A DNA stretch of 64,000 bases from Eutypella sp. D-1 (lineage: Eukaryota > Ascomycota > Sordariomycetes > Xylariales > Diatrypaceae): positions 280,412-344,411 of the forward strand of contig JAJTTP010000029.1 of NCBI GenBank assembly GCA_023313575.1. Direction: 5' to 3'. This document shows positions 10,823 through 21,609 of the stretch, piece after piece. Numbering within the stretch: position 1 is the first letter of the stretch; every line of letters begins with the position of its first letter. The notes under the pieces were generated by a model that was not told the origin of the DNA, did no database searches, and worked only from the letters and a program-made list of their open reading frames with translations. A program made the position numbers and the translations under genes.

Positions 10823-12076
10823 ATGCATTTTAGCCCAGGCGCGGGTTTGCGCATATCACGTGCGCATCCTACTTTGGTTTTCACCAGATCATCACCAATT
10901 TGCGCCGTGCAACTTCCCACCACCACTGCCGCCAGTCTCCCAGACACTGTACGCCGCCGTCAGCTGAGCACCTTCTCGACAACTTCGGGGCCTCAGCCAC
11001 GAACTCGAGCTCATGGCGGGAGTTTAGCGTCGTCGAATCCTCAAAACTCACGCAGGCGATCCCTATCGAGCACACGAGCAAGACATCAAAACCCGCAGCC
11101 GAAAGGTGAGCCGCGCGGCGGTCCACCCCCTTTCTCCGCGCCTTACGACCCAAAATCACCGCCTTCCTCCGTTCTCAAGCCGCGGACCGAACCGATCTCC
11201 CTCGCCTCGACGCTGAACCCGCCCGCATCGACGCGGCCGCCTCCCCTGGAGCTGCCCACGAAGGGGCCCGACACGTCACAGTTCAGCCACCTCTTTGCGC
11301 TGGGGAAGGCGTACACGCGGTTTTACAAGGAGGGTCTGAAAGCCATCTTCACGAACCGGCGACTGGTGCGCTCCATGACGATCGTGGGCCCACCGCCGGA
11401 CCCGACGGCGTCCCCGGGGATGACGATGACGAGGGCAGAAATCCTGCTCCGCGCGCGCTCGCGCCACGACCTGTCACGCCTGCCCATCTTCGCCGTGATC
11501 CTCCTCCTCTGCGGCGAGCTCACCCCTTTCATTGTCCTCGCCTTCCCCCACCTCACTCCGCTCACCTGTCGCATCCCGGGGCAGGTCGAGGCGCTGCGCC
11601 GCGCGGCTGCCGACAGGCGCGCCGCCAGCTTCCGCGCGCTAGCGCACCGGCGCCAGGCCTCCCTTCCGCCTGCCGCACCAGGCCAGGAGGGTAAGTCGGG
11701 AGGCACGGAGGAAACGGCGGCCGCCGCGGCTGGCCACGTGGCGCGCAGTCTGGGACTGACGAGTGTGTGGTGGGACCGGGTCGGGGTGGAAGGGGGCGGC
11801 CCCTTCGCCCGCGGCGCCGCCGACCGCGCGGTAGCGGCCCTTGCGCGCGACGACGCCATGATTCGCGCTGGCGGCGGCGTCGCGGCCATTGAGGACCCCG
11901 AGGTTGTGCTTGCCTGTGATGACCGTGGCGTTGACGTCCGCGGCAAGGACGTCACCGTGCTGCGCCGCCGCCTCGAGGAATGGGTCGCTGAGTCCGGCAG
12001 GGCCCCTGCTGGCGACGAGGAGGCGCAGAGGGCTAGGGTTAGAGCCCTCCTGTTGAGGCCTGAGATGAGTGTGTAG
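10823..12076 (+). CDS. Mitochondrial LETM1 ribosome-binding-domain protein
   Basis: Single exon, 417 residues from the ATG at 10823; an in-frame GTG just before it is not a likely start. The first ~90 residues are rich in Arg, Ser and Thr and poor in acid, as in a mitochondrial presequence. The core has a segment ending FYKEGLKAIFTNRRL, then RSRHDLSRLPIFAVILLLCGE, a membrane helix of about 20 residues, and ELTPFIVLAFP. This is the typical entry to the LETM1 domain of the LETM1/Mdm38/Ylh47 and LETMD1 families. These inner-membrane proteins bind mitochondrial ribosomes and affect ion homeostasis and assembly of respiratory proteins. The C-terminal domain is Ala/Arg-rich. Compared with Mdm38 it is short and lacks a clear EF-hand or coiled-coil tail, so it belongs to the smaller fungal group of unknown precise role. 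Confidence 0.8.
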   Translation: MHFSPGAGLRISRAHPTLVFTRSSPICAVQLPTTTAASLPDTVRRRQLSTFSTTSGPQPRTRAHGGSLASSNPQNSRRRSLSSTRARHQNPQPKGEPRGGPPPFSAPYDPKSPPSSVLKPRTEPISLASTLNPPASTRPPPLELPTKGPDTSQFSHLFALGKAYTRFYKEGLKAIFTNRRLVRSMTIVGPPPDPTASPGMTMTRAEILLRARSRHDLSRLPIFAVILLLCGELTPFIVLAFPHLTPLTCRIPGQVEALRRAAADRRAASFRALAHRRQASLPPAAPGQEGKSGGTEETAAAAAGHVARSLGLTSVWWDRVGVEGGGPFARGAADRAVAALARDDAMIRAGGGVAAIEDPEVVLACDDRGVDVRGKDVTVLRRRLEEWVAESGRAPAGDEEAQRARVRALLLRPEMSV

Positions 12077-12667
12077 AGGGTGAAATCTCACTGGCATGCT
12101 AGATCGAGGTACCGTAGGACTGTTTGGAAGCGGTATGTGCTGGCGGCGTGTACAAATGTACAAATATTTTGAGCATATCCCCTCAACAAGCGTGAAGGGG
12201 CCGGAGACGGAGTTAGGCGTTCGGTTATATATATCTGTGTGGCTGTCTTTGTGCTTGCATGTATAGGCTGTTGCACGCCAAAAGCATGGATAGCGTGTTG
12301 TCTCATCATCATAGTCGTCTCGGGCTCATGTATAGTACAAACACGGTACAGGAAACGGGACACGAAAAAGAGCGAGGTCTGTCTTCTTGTCAACAACCAC
12401 ACTCACCAATTGTTATATTATTATACACTAGCCCAACTCAATCCGAAGCTCGAGATTCAGCTCGCTACTTGCAGTTTTAGAAAGTAGTTTCGTCGGGCTC
12501 TGGGAAGGAGAATGAGCCGCGCACAACCTTCCTACTGGCTTACGGTGCTCTTACGATGATTGCATGAATTTCATCTCCCGGATCGTATAATTCTTGCTAC
12601 CAAGCCTCAATATTCCATCAGTGCTTTCTTTTCTTCCCTTGTCTTCCTATTTCCATCATCGTCTCAG
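12077..12667. other. Intergenic, no gene seen
   Basis: About 0.6 kb after the LETM1-domain gene. A pyrimidine-rich run just before 12667 ends in TCTCAG, a possible splice acceptor for the hypothetical frame that follows. No upstream exon could be assigned. Confidence 0.35.
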
Positions 12668-13137
12668 CGGCGGACAGGAACATCCCAGCCTACTATCGAG
12701 CATGGGTAGATGCCACCAATTTCTCGTACAAAACAGCTGTGTCTCTGCCGCAAGGAGTCATCCTAGCGACGCCTACAAAGACCGTAAAGACAGTGCGGTT
12801 CCAACAGTCTTCCCCTCATGACCTGGCACAGAGATGGAAAGACTTCGAGGCTTCAGACATGCGAAGCCCATGGGCAAAGTCGTCCAAACAGTTCATCCAG
12901 ATGGACGCCAGAGACAGCAAAGATCGTCAACGACAGATACGGACTAACCTCCAATTAACGGCAGGGAAGGGGCTTCCTGGTTCTGTCCGGACTCCGATTG
13001 CGCAACTCGAGTCTTCAGAAACAACAGCACCTGGTTGGTTCCTTTCCGTCTTCTTCCCAGGCAGACTTCCATCTCGCTTGGTGGCTCTCTCATGGGAGAT
13101 GCCGGGTGGGGCTGGGATTACTAAGCATACCTACTAG
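12668..13137 (+). CDS. Hypothetical protein fragment, start not found
   Basis: An open frame of about 156 codons runs from a possible acceptor at 12667 to the stop at 13137. It has no ATG near its 5' end. Its composition is protein-like: RNIPAYYRAWVDATNFSYK, then VILATPTKTVKTVRFQQ and QRWKDFEASDMRSPWAK. A possible internal intron near 13030-13065 would change the tail. No domain is recognised. It could be the last exon of a small gene, a decayed gene, or a chance frame. Confidence 0.3.
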
Positions 13138-13397
13138 AGCGGTCATCTGGACCAACACCGCTAGTTTAGTTTTCTACTCTTCAACAACCTCCATCTAGAT
13201 ACCTAGGTAACCAACTACTTTTGCTCCCACCATCTTATCTATGGGTAGAGGAGATCGTAATAATCAGGCATACGTCCATCTTATCCCATCTCTTCCAAAT
13301 CGGGGTAATCGCCCCTCATCCCGGTTATTCGATTTCCCACTGCCTGCGCCGCTGCAGCTTTGAGGATTGAAGAAGCTGAAGGTCTGTAGACTACGGG

Positions 13398-13844
13398 CTA
13401 AGTGCCTAGTTCCACCTCTGCTCGCAGTACGGCCGCATTCGCCATTCTACTGTCTGCGGTTTGCAAAATCCGCTCCAGACGAGCAGGCAGTTCATCTAGC
13501 ATATTACCAAATAGAAAGTTGGTGAGGTCCGGCAGCTTGTTTCTATCTATAAAAAGGCGCTCCTCGCCCCGGATTCGAGGCCTAGACCATAACGGACATG
13601 CTGTGGAGAAGGAACCCCCTATCATATTATGAGTAATGATACACCCATCACTAGGCAAATGGAAGGGACTACTTAGTTATCGTTCATTCACTTGTTCCTT
13701 CCAGGGCTCCTCTTCAGCCTGGAGATGGTCATCAAACATACCATCATTTACGATGAGCCCATAAAGCCTGGTCTTGCCGTCTGAGACCTCGCGGCAACGT
13801 GGATCTCGAGTGGTTCGGGATAGTAGGATGTCGAATGCCGTCAT
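13398..13844 (-). CDS. Hypothetical small protein, two exons
   Basis: Minus-strand exons 13844-13742 and 13618-13398 join in frame through a GTATGT donor and a TAG acceptor, giving 107 residues from the ATG at 13844. The joined protein contains GKTRLYGLIVND and, in exon 2, RNKLPDLTNFLFGNMLDEL followed by PARLERILQTADSRMANA. The second exon is amphipathic and protein-like. No family is recognised. An overlapping upstream frame (ATG at 13995) suggests further exons or decay. Treat it as a weak candidate. Confidence 0.27.
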
Positions 13845-14362
13845 GGTGCGGGAGGCCGGTGAGGGTCCTAGCCCGGTTTTTGTCCGAAGCTTCTACCGCC
13901 GTGAACCAAAATGTAGTAGACCTATGCGGCTTCCTCGGAATATTGAAACTAGCCGTAGACTTGCAGTTTAGAAAGTCCTTGGTAGAGACAAACATAGTGA
14001 AGATAGGCCTTCATAAGGCAAAGGCGGCATGGCATGGCAGGCCCAACGCAAGTATCACATGCTCCACAAGGGATCATCGTCACGTTACGCTAATCAACGT
14101 CATGAGAAGTGATGGCAGGATACGATAACTCAATTCGCATTGCAATGCTACATTAAAGCAAATAGTGAATATGAACAACCCTGTGCCCTAAGCCCCCCAA
14201 AGCGTGGTATCTTTTGTGCATGGCCCATGATAATCAATCCCGTGTTAAAATCGCCTCATCCCCCCATACGCCCCCTTTCTACCCGCCCCGATGTGGACCT
14301 TGGAAACTCTGGCTATACCGCCAAGAGATAGGACGAACATCGGCCCAGGCCGGAGTCTCCCA
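13845..14362. other. Intergenic, NAB3 3' side
   Basis: About 0.5 kb with no supported gene. It includes the NAB3 3' untranslated region. Confidence 0.35.
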
Positions 14363-16780
14363 TCACCGGTATCTCGAAAGCTGTTCCATGATATTCTGGA
14401 CGTGGGAGTTAGGGTCACCTGGACCTGGGCCTAGGCCTGGACCGGGAGTCGGCGGATGTGCGCCGGGGCCGCCGCGCTGGTAGTCCGGGCGGGAGCCGGG
14501 CCCGTAGCCTGGCATGAGGGCGTTGACATCCATATGGGGCGGCACCATACCGTGCGCGGGGGCGTGCTGCTGAGGCCCGTGGAGGTTCCCCAGGATCTGA
14601 TGGAGGGTGCTGTTGTCCACAGGCCCGCCGGCGGCGCCGGAGTACGGCTGGTGGCTTGGTGGGTACTGCGGCGGGAGGTACGGGGCCTGCGCGGAGGGCG
14701 GGGGGTACGCCTGCGGTGTGGGTGGGTAGGCCGGATACGCGCCGCCGTACGCAGCGGCGCCATTATATGCGGCGTGGCCGCCACCGCCACCCCCGCCGTA
14801 TGGGGAGGGCGGGGGCACCATGGCGCTCTTGGCGCGCATGACGAGCTGGGAGGCGATGGAAGGGTCGAGATCCTGGTACTGGTCGAAGCGCACGCTGTTC
14901 CTACCGGCGGAGCGGTCAAAGACCTGGAGGGGGATCCTGGCGAGCTGCTGCGCGCGGTAGTCGAGCTCCGCCACTGCGTGCACGCCCTCGACGACCTGCC
15001 GCTGGATGACCGCATCCCGGGGGAAGCGGGGGTTGAGGAACATGACCTCGACCCGCAGGCCGGCGGTGACGAACGCCCTCTCGACCCAGGAGATGAATTC
15101 CCTAGACACCTCCTCTCGCAGGACGAACTGCACGTCGGGGACGCTGGCTCCGTAGCGTCGCGGGATGTCGAGCTCGGCCTCGGTCACAGGGGCCCGGTAA
15201 GGGTCGGGGCTTCTCTGTCTGTATCCGTCGAAGTCTCGCCCCCCGTGACGGGAGGGAGATCGGGACCGCCCGCGACGGCTGTCGCGGTGGCTATGATCAC
15301 TGCCATACGAGTTACGATGACGCTGGCCATCACGTCTCGGCGAGGATTGATGACCGGGGCGATAGTCATCTCTCCTACCCCGGCTGCCATCATATCGGTC
15401 GGCTTCTCTCCTCTCACGTTTATTTCTGCGGTGCTTATCTCCGTCCCCGTTCCTGTCTTTCTTCTGTGGGTGAGAGAACTCGAGATGCACCCTGCGCCCC
15501 TTGATCTCGATTCCTTGCAGGTTGTCCATGGCAGCCTGACCATCGGCAGAAGTGTGATACTGCACGAACCCGTACGCTTGTTTCAGGGAGATCTGTGCCA
15601 GGGCACCATAAGGCGCAAAGATGTCGAAGACTTCCTTCTTAGAGACTCTTTCGCTGGACAGGTTTCCAATGAAGATCCTCGAACCCTCAGGAAAGCGGTC
15701 CCATCTAGCCTCTGATACGAATTTACGCTCATCTCGCAAAAACGACTCCCACTGTTGTGATGGCACATGAGCTAGTGGTTGACTGCTTGGTGCTGGTAGG
15801 TGGGCTGGTGCCCAATGTGACAAGGACGGCGTGTTTTTAGCGGACGGTAGAGCACCAGGGGCACCCACAGAGGATGTTATGTTCTCGGCTGACGCAACAG
15901 GGGCTTGCTGGTGTGATGGGCCTGGTTTCGGTGGCAGAGGGACGGAGCGCGCGCCAGGAGAAGCTGCAGTCTCTGGCGGAAGGGTAGTCTGGCCCGTGTC
16001 GTCAGCTGCACGAGCTGTGATGGTATCCACCAGAGCTTGTATATCAATATCATTGGCATTGTTAGCAGAGGAACCACCAGTGTCAGATTCTGTAGGTTCA
16101 TGAATGGCTATTTTAATATTGCTTTCGCGAGCAGATGTTTCAGTCTCATCAGAGCTTGGATTCACACCTGGCTCTTGATGGCTACTGTCAACTCTGATTT
16201 GAGAATCTTGAGAATTTCGACTTGAAAGTGGCAACGTATGCGGGGCCAGACCAAGATTGTTCGAAGTTGCATGAGGCAAGGGACTAGGACTCTTGGAAGA
16301 ATTATGGGAAATAGCTGCATCTCCAGAGTGGTTGGGTTTGGTTGCGTTGATACTGTCTATAGATCCATTGGTCTGAGGCGTACTGCGCTGCACGCCAGTA
16401 GGCTCTTTCGCGGCAGAGTTGAGTTCCCATGTATCTTTGTCAAATTTAACTCTTTCTGCATCTCTTCGCGCCTCGTCGTCATTGCCACTGTTGTCGATGC
16501 CCGGATGACTCTGGTCCAATCGTCGGTCTATGATGCCTCCGTACCTGCTGTCAATCGGCACCTGGACATGGCTTGCAGGCATAGACTGCCCAGCGTAGTA
16601 TGCAGACGTTGGACCGGGTTGGTCTCTGGCCTGAGATATTTGAGGTTGAGACATCGTGGATAGAGTGTCGGCTTGGTCCTGGAGCGCAGGCACTATGACA
16701 GGCGAAGAGGGATGGACTGGTGCCGGAGAAACGGGCGTCAAATCGGCAGAAGCCCAGAGGGTAGGGGATCTGTCCGTCAT
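14363..16780 (-). CDS. NAB3: RNA-binding protein NAB3 (Nrd1-Nab3-Sen1 pathway)
   Basis: Single exon, 805 residues, ATG at 16780. Residues 1-350 are Ser/Pro/Gln-rich and disordered, with a short helical piece near 245-257 (DIDIQALVDTITARA). An RRM covers about 368-438, with RNP2 as IFIGNL and RNP1 as AYGFVQYH. Residues 440-530 are Arg/Ser/Asp-rich. Residues about 555-645 (from VPDVQFVLREEVSREFISW) resemble the anticodon-binding-like fold found beside RRMs in Nab3 and NCOA5 homologues. The tail is Pro/Gly/Gln-rich and ends in the helical NIMEQLSRYR, like the oligomerising Nab3 C-terminus. The protein should bind short U/C-rich RNA motifs in the nucleus and direct termination of short RNA polymerase II transcripts. 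The opposite-strand frame 14456-15715 is a GC-driven shadow. Confidence 0.87.
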   Translation of the reverse strand: MTDRSPTLWASADLTPVSPAPVHPSSPVIVPALQDQADTLSTMSQPQISQARDQPGPTSAYYAGQSMPASHVQVPIDSRYGGIIDRRLDQSHPGIDNSGNDDEARRDAERVKFDKDTWELNSAAKEPTGVQRSTPQTNGSIDSINATKPNHSGDAAISHNSSKSPSPLPHATSNNLGLAPHTLPLSSRNSQDSQIRVDSSHQEPGVNPSSDETETSARESNIKIAIHEPTESDTGGSSANNANDIDIQALVDTITARAADDTGQTTLPPETAASPGARSVPLPPKPGPSHQQAPVASAENITSSVGAPGALPSAKNTPSLSHWAPAHLPAPSSQPLAHVPSQQWESFLRDERKFVSEARWDRFPEGSRIFIGNLSSERVSKKEVFDIFAPYGALAQISLKQAYGFVQYHTSADGQAAMDNLQGIEIKGRRVHLEFSHPQKKDRNGDGDKHRRNKRERREADRYDGSRGRRDDYRPGHQSSPRRDGQRHRNSYGSDHSHRDSRRGRSRSPSRHGGRDFDGYRQRSPDPYRAPVTEAELDIPRRYGASVPDVQFVLREEVSREFISWVERAFVTAGLRVEVMFLNPRFPRDAVIQRQVVEGVHAVAELDYRAQQLARIPLQVFDRSAGRNSVRFDQYQDLDPSIASQLVMRAKSAMVPPPSPYGGGGGGGHAAYNGAAAYGGAYPAYPPTPQAYPPPSAQAPYLPPQYPPSHQPYSGAAGGPVDNSTLHQILGNLHGPQQHAPAHGMVPPHMDVNALMPGYGPGSRPDYQRGGPGAHPPTPGPGLGPGPGDPNSHVQNIMEQLSRYR

Positions 16781-19495
16781 TGAAACAGGTAGCCCCTAAG
16801 TTCAATGAAAGAAGGAGCCCAAGGTATCAGTATTCTATCTGGCGAGAACTGGGGGAGTTGGCAGTGCCAAGCAGCTGGACGATGGATACGAGGCTCTCTA
16901 TGAGACCCAGAGACTCCGATCCTACGTAATGAGCCTTCTCATTAACGCTAGAGTCGCTGCAGTTGGATTCGGGACGCAAGAGTGTGTGATACGGCTATGC
17001 GGTGTGTCGTTCCTCTGAGATGAGTACAAGATCGTATAGCGCTGAACAATTGAACTTCAGGTCGCAGTCGCAGTATCCAGGCCATGTGGTGAACGAGGCC
17101 AGCAGCGGTTACTAATACACCTGGAACAGCGATCGATTGCAGATGCCGAGGTTGAATATGTATAGGGCTCTTGAGTCAAGGGATGCCGCTCAGGTATGCT
17201 TCGAAGATCTTTCAAAGTTGACTGCAGACCACGGACCTGTATCGAGCGTCTCAGATCACAGTAGGACTATCGATATGGGGCCAGTTCAAGGTGGAGATAT
17301 GATCATATATCTAGACCTTCTGTATAAATCCGATGGCTCAGTGTAATGTTCCTGCTCACCCCTGAAGTTTAAAATGGGGCCTACAAGGCCTGTGGCTTGG
17401 TAGCGAGGCTTCGAGGTGGAAACGAATATCCCGGGGAGCTCAACTCCTGCACAGAAGGAAGATTGATATAACAGGCTCGTAGTTGAGATTGGTAGATCAA
17501 AAATAATTAATCAATACTCAGATAGGGAGGGTGATTGCTGGAACGGCGTGCCACTGTCGATACAGGAGGGTTGGCCGAGGCAGAGAAATTGGCCTCAAAA
17601 AATGGGTTGCGGGAAGCGCCCAAGAACCAAGGATGCAGATTCAGTTCTAGTGCCAGAATATCATTAGTATACTCATAGCAAAACTTGGAGACAAGTCCTT
17701 TTATGAGTATGCGTATCATGTAGAGCGTCTCGTTGGAATAGAGAACTGGAAATGGTCAGGGAGGCAATATGCAACAGCTTCAGACGCTACGAGATGGCAG
17801 GCCGGGTGAGTATCTCAACAGAAAAACTGCAAAAGGACGCTGGAAATGGTGTAGGTCTTGTGAAGGGAAAGTGAAAAGTTTCTTACGGCGCCTGTTGGTA
17901 AAGCCGAAGTCTTAGACTGGCCACCACCGAGCTTACCTAGTACTTTGGTGCCGGTTCGAGATGCTGGATATGCAGGTGTAGTAGTAGAGTAACTAGACGA
18001 TCAATTGACGAAACAAAACGAAATCCAGTTCTTAAAAAAGTGAGGGAAAGTTTCTGGAATAGGGACGGTAATATCATTTAGCCATCTTGTGTCGTCTCTG
18101 TCAAACGAGCATGTGGAGGTTGACGCAGTAGCCCGCGTAGGAGATTGTATGCGCAGGCAAGAGGATGGGCAATCCTTCGGATTTGTCAAGCACCGTGATT
18201 TGCAGTCTTTTAGTCTAGTGGTGGTGACAGAGGACAATAAAGGGCAATGAGGAGCTCATATGTCGAGAGTAGGAATGAGCCTGGCAAACATATCATCAAG
18301 AACCAAAGTCGGAACCTATATGCTAGTGTCATGAATCGAGAGGACTTGGCGATTCCCGGTTGTTCCTTGGACGAAGGTGTCAGGAATGGTCTGGAATGCG
18401 GAAGGAGACTCCTAGAACGAAATGTCTTGGACGACAATTCCGCAGAGTACTGCTGCTGTGGCTGCAGGAAGCCAAAGCTTGTCCAAGTGCGAAGAGGACA
18501 AATAGGAGGACAGAGAAGGATGAAAGGATGGGAATTGGGTTGACGGCGCCGGTGTCAGCTGCACTTCGGGTTTGGCTGCAAAAGACGCGCGCCGGGTGGG
18601 CTGGGTTATGGCGGATGAACAGAGATCACGTTTATGGCAGATATAGTCAGGAGCCGAGTCTTCCACAAAGTTGATGTCGTATTCTAGGTAACTGAATAAC
18701 ACGATTCCCCTTCCTGTGTAGATGGAAATCTACAGCTCAGTCTGGGTACAGGGATGTTTCTATGGGGGTGATAGCGTGCTGTAATAGCAGGCAGAGCTTT
18801 TCCGAGAACTAGAGCTCTAGATGAGACGTTGCCAGATGAATTGAAGCAAGTAACGTACTCTAAATCTAGGCGCTTTCTATGAAGGAAAGTGGGAAAGAAG
18901 GGACCAAACGAAGAATTGAGAGGTTAAGGTGGTGAATGTTGTAGTAAAGGAAGAGGTGGAAGATAAGGCTGAGCAACGGTTTTCCTGCCGATGTCATTAA
19001 TTGATTCCAACCATGGAAGGGTACCATTACCGGCGGTTAGCATGTATAAAGTACCTCTGCATCCCACCTTCCAGCCCCTCACTCTAACCCCGCCCAACCA
19101 ATTACTAGCACAAGAACGTATTGTGAATTGTGGCTAATCACATCAGTGGCTGATGGTCTGCGATCCAGCCACAGAACCACATCTACCTTAAGTTGGATCT
19201 GCTTCAATTCAGAATTAGCATATCGAGGACCCCTTACAATGAATGTCTCATACCTTAGGTCTTGATTTTCACTATCAACACCGACGTGTTAAGAACGCGA
19301 CTAGCATAAAAGGATATCTCCAAGATGATTTAAACATTGCTTCTGAAACCTGACCTATAAAAGCACGGGTGAGTCGTGACGGTCCGGAATCTAAAGGCAT
19401 GCTGCAAAACGACTGCGCAATGCCGCTGTTTTCCGGGCAAGCAACAAAGATCACCTACCAACACCGCTACATAGTGCATAGGGTGTCTTGAAAAC
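16781..19495. other. Intergenic, 2.7 kb, probable NAB3 leader and promoter
   Basis: Only short frames without motifs on either strand. NAB3 reads leftward and the hydrolase rightward, so this stretch must hold both promoters. Several short minus frames between 18001 and 18702 have no convincing joint exon model. Nothing else is recognised. Confidence 0.4.
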
Positions 19496-20203
19496 ATGAT
19501 TATGCTTCGAGCTTTTCCTGGTTTTCAGTCGCCGCTTGGGATAGCCACCCCCCTGACGGGCGTGCTGGCTCGCATACGAGGTTTCAACACCAAAGCCTAC
19601 GATGCAGATTTTGACCCGGAGGAGCTTGCGGAGGCCAGGAAGTGGCGGGCCGCTTTTACTGAGGAGTCTTTACCTAAGGGCCAGACGACTTACTCGCGGT
19701 CGAGCGGACCAGGAGGTCAGCATGTCAACAAGTCAGTGACAAACTCATCCATCGATTAAGTAGATTCAAGCATTGACTTGGTTTCCAGGACCGAGAGCAA
19801 GGCGACCACCTTCTGGGCCGTAAGCGAGTTGTCACAGGGGCTCCCGAGCCTGCTGCGGCCCGGACTAAGGACCTCGAAGTACTACGCCAGGAGGAACGAC
19901 TCGATCACGGTGCAGGCGCAGACGCAGCGCAGCCGGTCCGCGAACGAGGACGAGAACCGGCGGAAGCTGGTGGAGGAGATCTTGAAGATTTACCAGGAGC
20001 GGGTTCCCGGAGTGACCAGCCAAGAGAAGGCAAAGAAATACGAGGCGTTGTGAGTAATGTCGCCTACTGATTCCTTAGGGATGGATGATGATCGGATATA
20101 TCTGACACGGAATAGAGAGAAGTCGGCCCGCGCAGAGAGGCTGAAGTCGAAGAAGTTCCAGAGCTCCAAAAAGGCATCTCGTAAGGGGAAGGGGTTCGAT
20201 TGA
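19496..20203 (+). CDS. Mitochondrial GGQ-type peptidyl-tRNA hydrolase (ICT1/Pth4, class I release-factor domain)
   Basis: Three exons: 19496-19731, 19789-20049, 20116-20203, giving 194 residues. The N-terminus (about 30 residues, Arg present, no acid) fits a mitochondrial presequence. The GGQ motif at residues 73-75 lies in YSRSSGPGGQHVNKTESK, across the first intron, and is the catalytic loop of release-factor-like hydrolases. The C-terminus is lysine-rich and ends KKASRKGKGFD, like the basic tail of ICT1/YaeJ that enters the mRNA channel of stalled ribosomes. The lack of a codon-recognition domain excludes an ordinary RF1. Predicted role: hydrolysis of peptidyl-tRNA on stalled mitoribosomes. 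Confidence 0.9.
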
Positions 20204-21080
20204 GACTAAGGCTTACATGCTAAAAAGATGCTTGAAAACTGAGTCTGCAACAGCCAGTTGTAGAGGTATCCAGCCTTCAAGCATTTCAGTCACATAACTG
20301 ACATTGACCTCAAAATGAGCTACGTAGTGCCTACATAAGTAAGGAACATGTCACAATGAGAAGCTAATTAACTAATGGGCATTATCTGGATGTCTGGTTG
20401 CTCTGGGTAGATACCAATGCCTGGGCCTGACTGATTCCAATACAATATCAAAATGTGCATTGGTAGTATACGCATAACGATGCATATTGATAACGTATTT
20501 ATAACGTATATATGATTGAAGGAAATATTTGCTTATATCATGTATGTTTCAGACCCTTTCGACCCCAAGCATTTCCAAGCATTTGGCCGCTTATAGGTCG
20601 CTGAGTTGCGCGGTGGGACCGCTGCAACGCCGAAACCCCCACACACGATAACCGCCGCTCGGGCCGCGCCTTGAACAAAAGAAATGCGAGATGATTGGCC
20701 TATTTGCGATGTATTCCCCTCCTCTCTCCAAACAGTTCGGCCAGTGAAGAAAAGAAAACCTCGGAAAAGGAGCGGGGCAAATAGCAAGGTATCGATAACG
20801 TTAGAACTTGGCCAGCTCCAGGGCTTGGGCAGTTTTAGATCCACTACAGACAGTCCTAGCAAGTCTAGGATAAGTTTGTGGTTTGTGAGACATCCTAAGA
20901 CATTCCCATGGATCTCAGATAAGCCTAACTTGCTAATCAACCCAACCTGGATTGCCTGATTGTTCAAGTTGCCAAATTGCCTGATCCCATCTTACAGACA
21001 CCACTTGCAAGCCTATCAACCTATGAATCTGTAGCTTTAGTCCCACCCGGGCATCTCCAGGGCTTTCTCAAATCTCCCCT

Positions 21081-21110
21081 GCCAATCCAAGCCAATCCAA
21101 GCCAATCTGC
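21081..21110 (+). promoter_or_regulatory. Triple CCAAT array, 10-bp period
   Basis: GCCAATCCAA occurs twice and is followed by GCCAATCTGC, so CCAAT starts at 21082, 21092 and 21102. CCAAT is the core site of the fungal CCAAT-binding complex (HapB/C/E). The array is about 0.5 kb upstream of the kinase ATG. The exact 10-bp spacing puts the boxes on one helix face. Confidence 0.5.
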
Positions 21111-21260
21111 CAACCTGCCTCCGTCTTTAGTTAGGTCTCAAATATCATGCGGCTGACAGCACCACCACCCCACGCATGAAAGAAAGCGAAAGTTGCTCAA
21201 CCAATATCAAGACAGACAGAGATACATCCATAATCTGACTGTCTAGTCCATATTAGAACT

Positions 21261-21315
21261 TCATTCTTTTTTCCTTTTTTTCCTTCTTTTTTCTTTTCTC
21301 CCCCTTCCTTTTCAC
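21261..21315 (+). promoter_or_regulatory. Pyrimidine-rich tract upstream of CMK1
   Basis: Almost pure C/T over about 50 bp, 300 bp before the ATG. CT-rich blocks are common at core promoters of filamentous ascomycetes. No TATA box is obvious beside it. Confidence 0.4.
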
Positions 21316-21609
21316 CCCATCACGACATAAATCGGTCTATCTTTTAGCAGCGAAACCCCGCACCGCAAGCACGCACGTAAACACGCACCGTACGACTACG
21401 ACAGCAACACAAGGCTGATACCTAGGCAGTTTTGAAAATTGTTTGTCTCCGATATTTCAGCTTCTGGCATGAGACCTGGGTAGCCATCGATGTCATCAAT
21501 GTGTCTCTGTTGTTAGACAACTAAGCCGAACAATCAATACTCACTCAATAATAAAGTACGGCCTAGGCCTAGTACATACATATATATAGATATATATCTA
21601 TCTATCATC

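Larger units (their letters stand above)
20204..21609. other. Intergenic, CMK1 promoter region
   Basis: About 1.4 kb. It contains three CCAAT boxes at 10-bp spacing (21081-21110), a C/T-rich tract (about 21261-21315) and an alternating AT stretch (about 21580-21602) next to the kinase ATG. Short open frames at 20533-20967 (minus, no ATG) and 20684-20959 (plus) are not supported. Confidence 0.5.

Noticed and set aside
14456..15715. Plus-strand open frame of 419 codons
   Set aside because: Exactly opposite the NAB3 coding region with its RRM; no domain; shadow frame.
20533..20967. Minus-strand frame of 144 codons
   Set aside because: No ATG near its 5' end; overlaps a plus frame of similar quality; neither has a domain.
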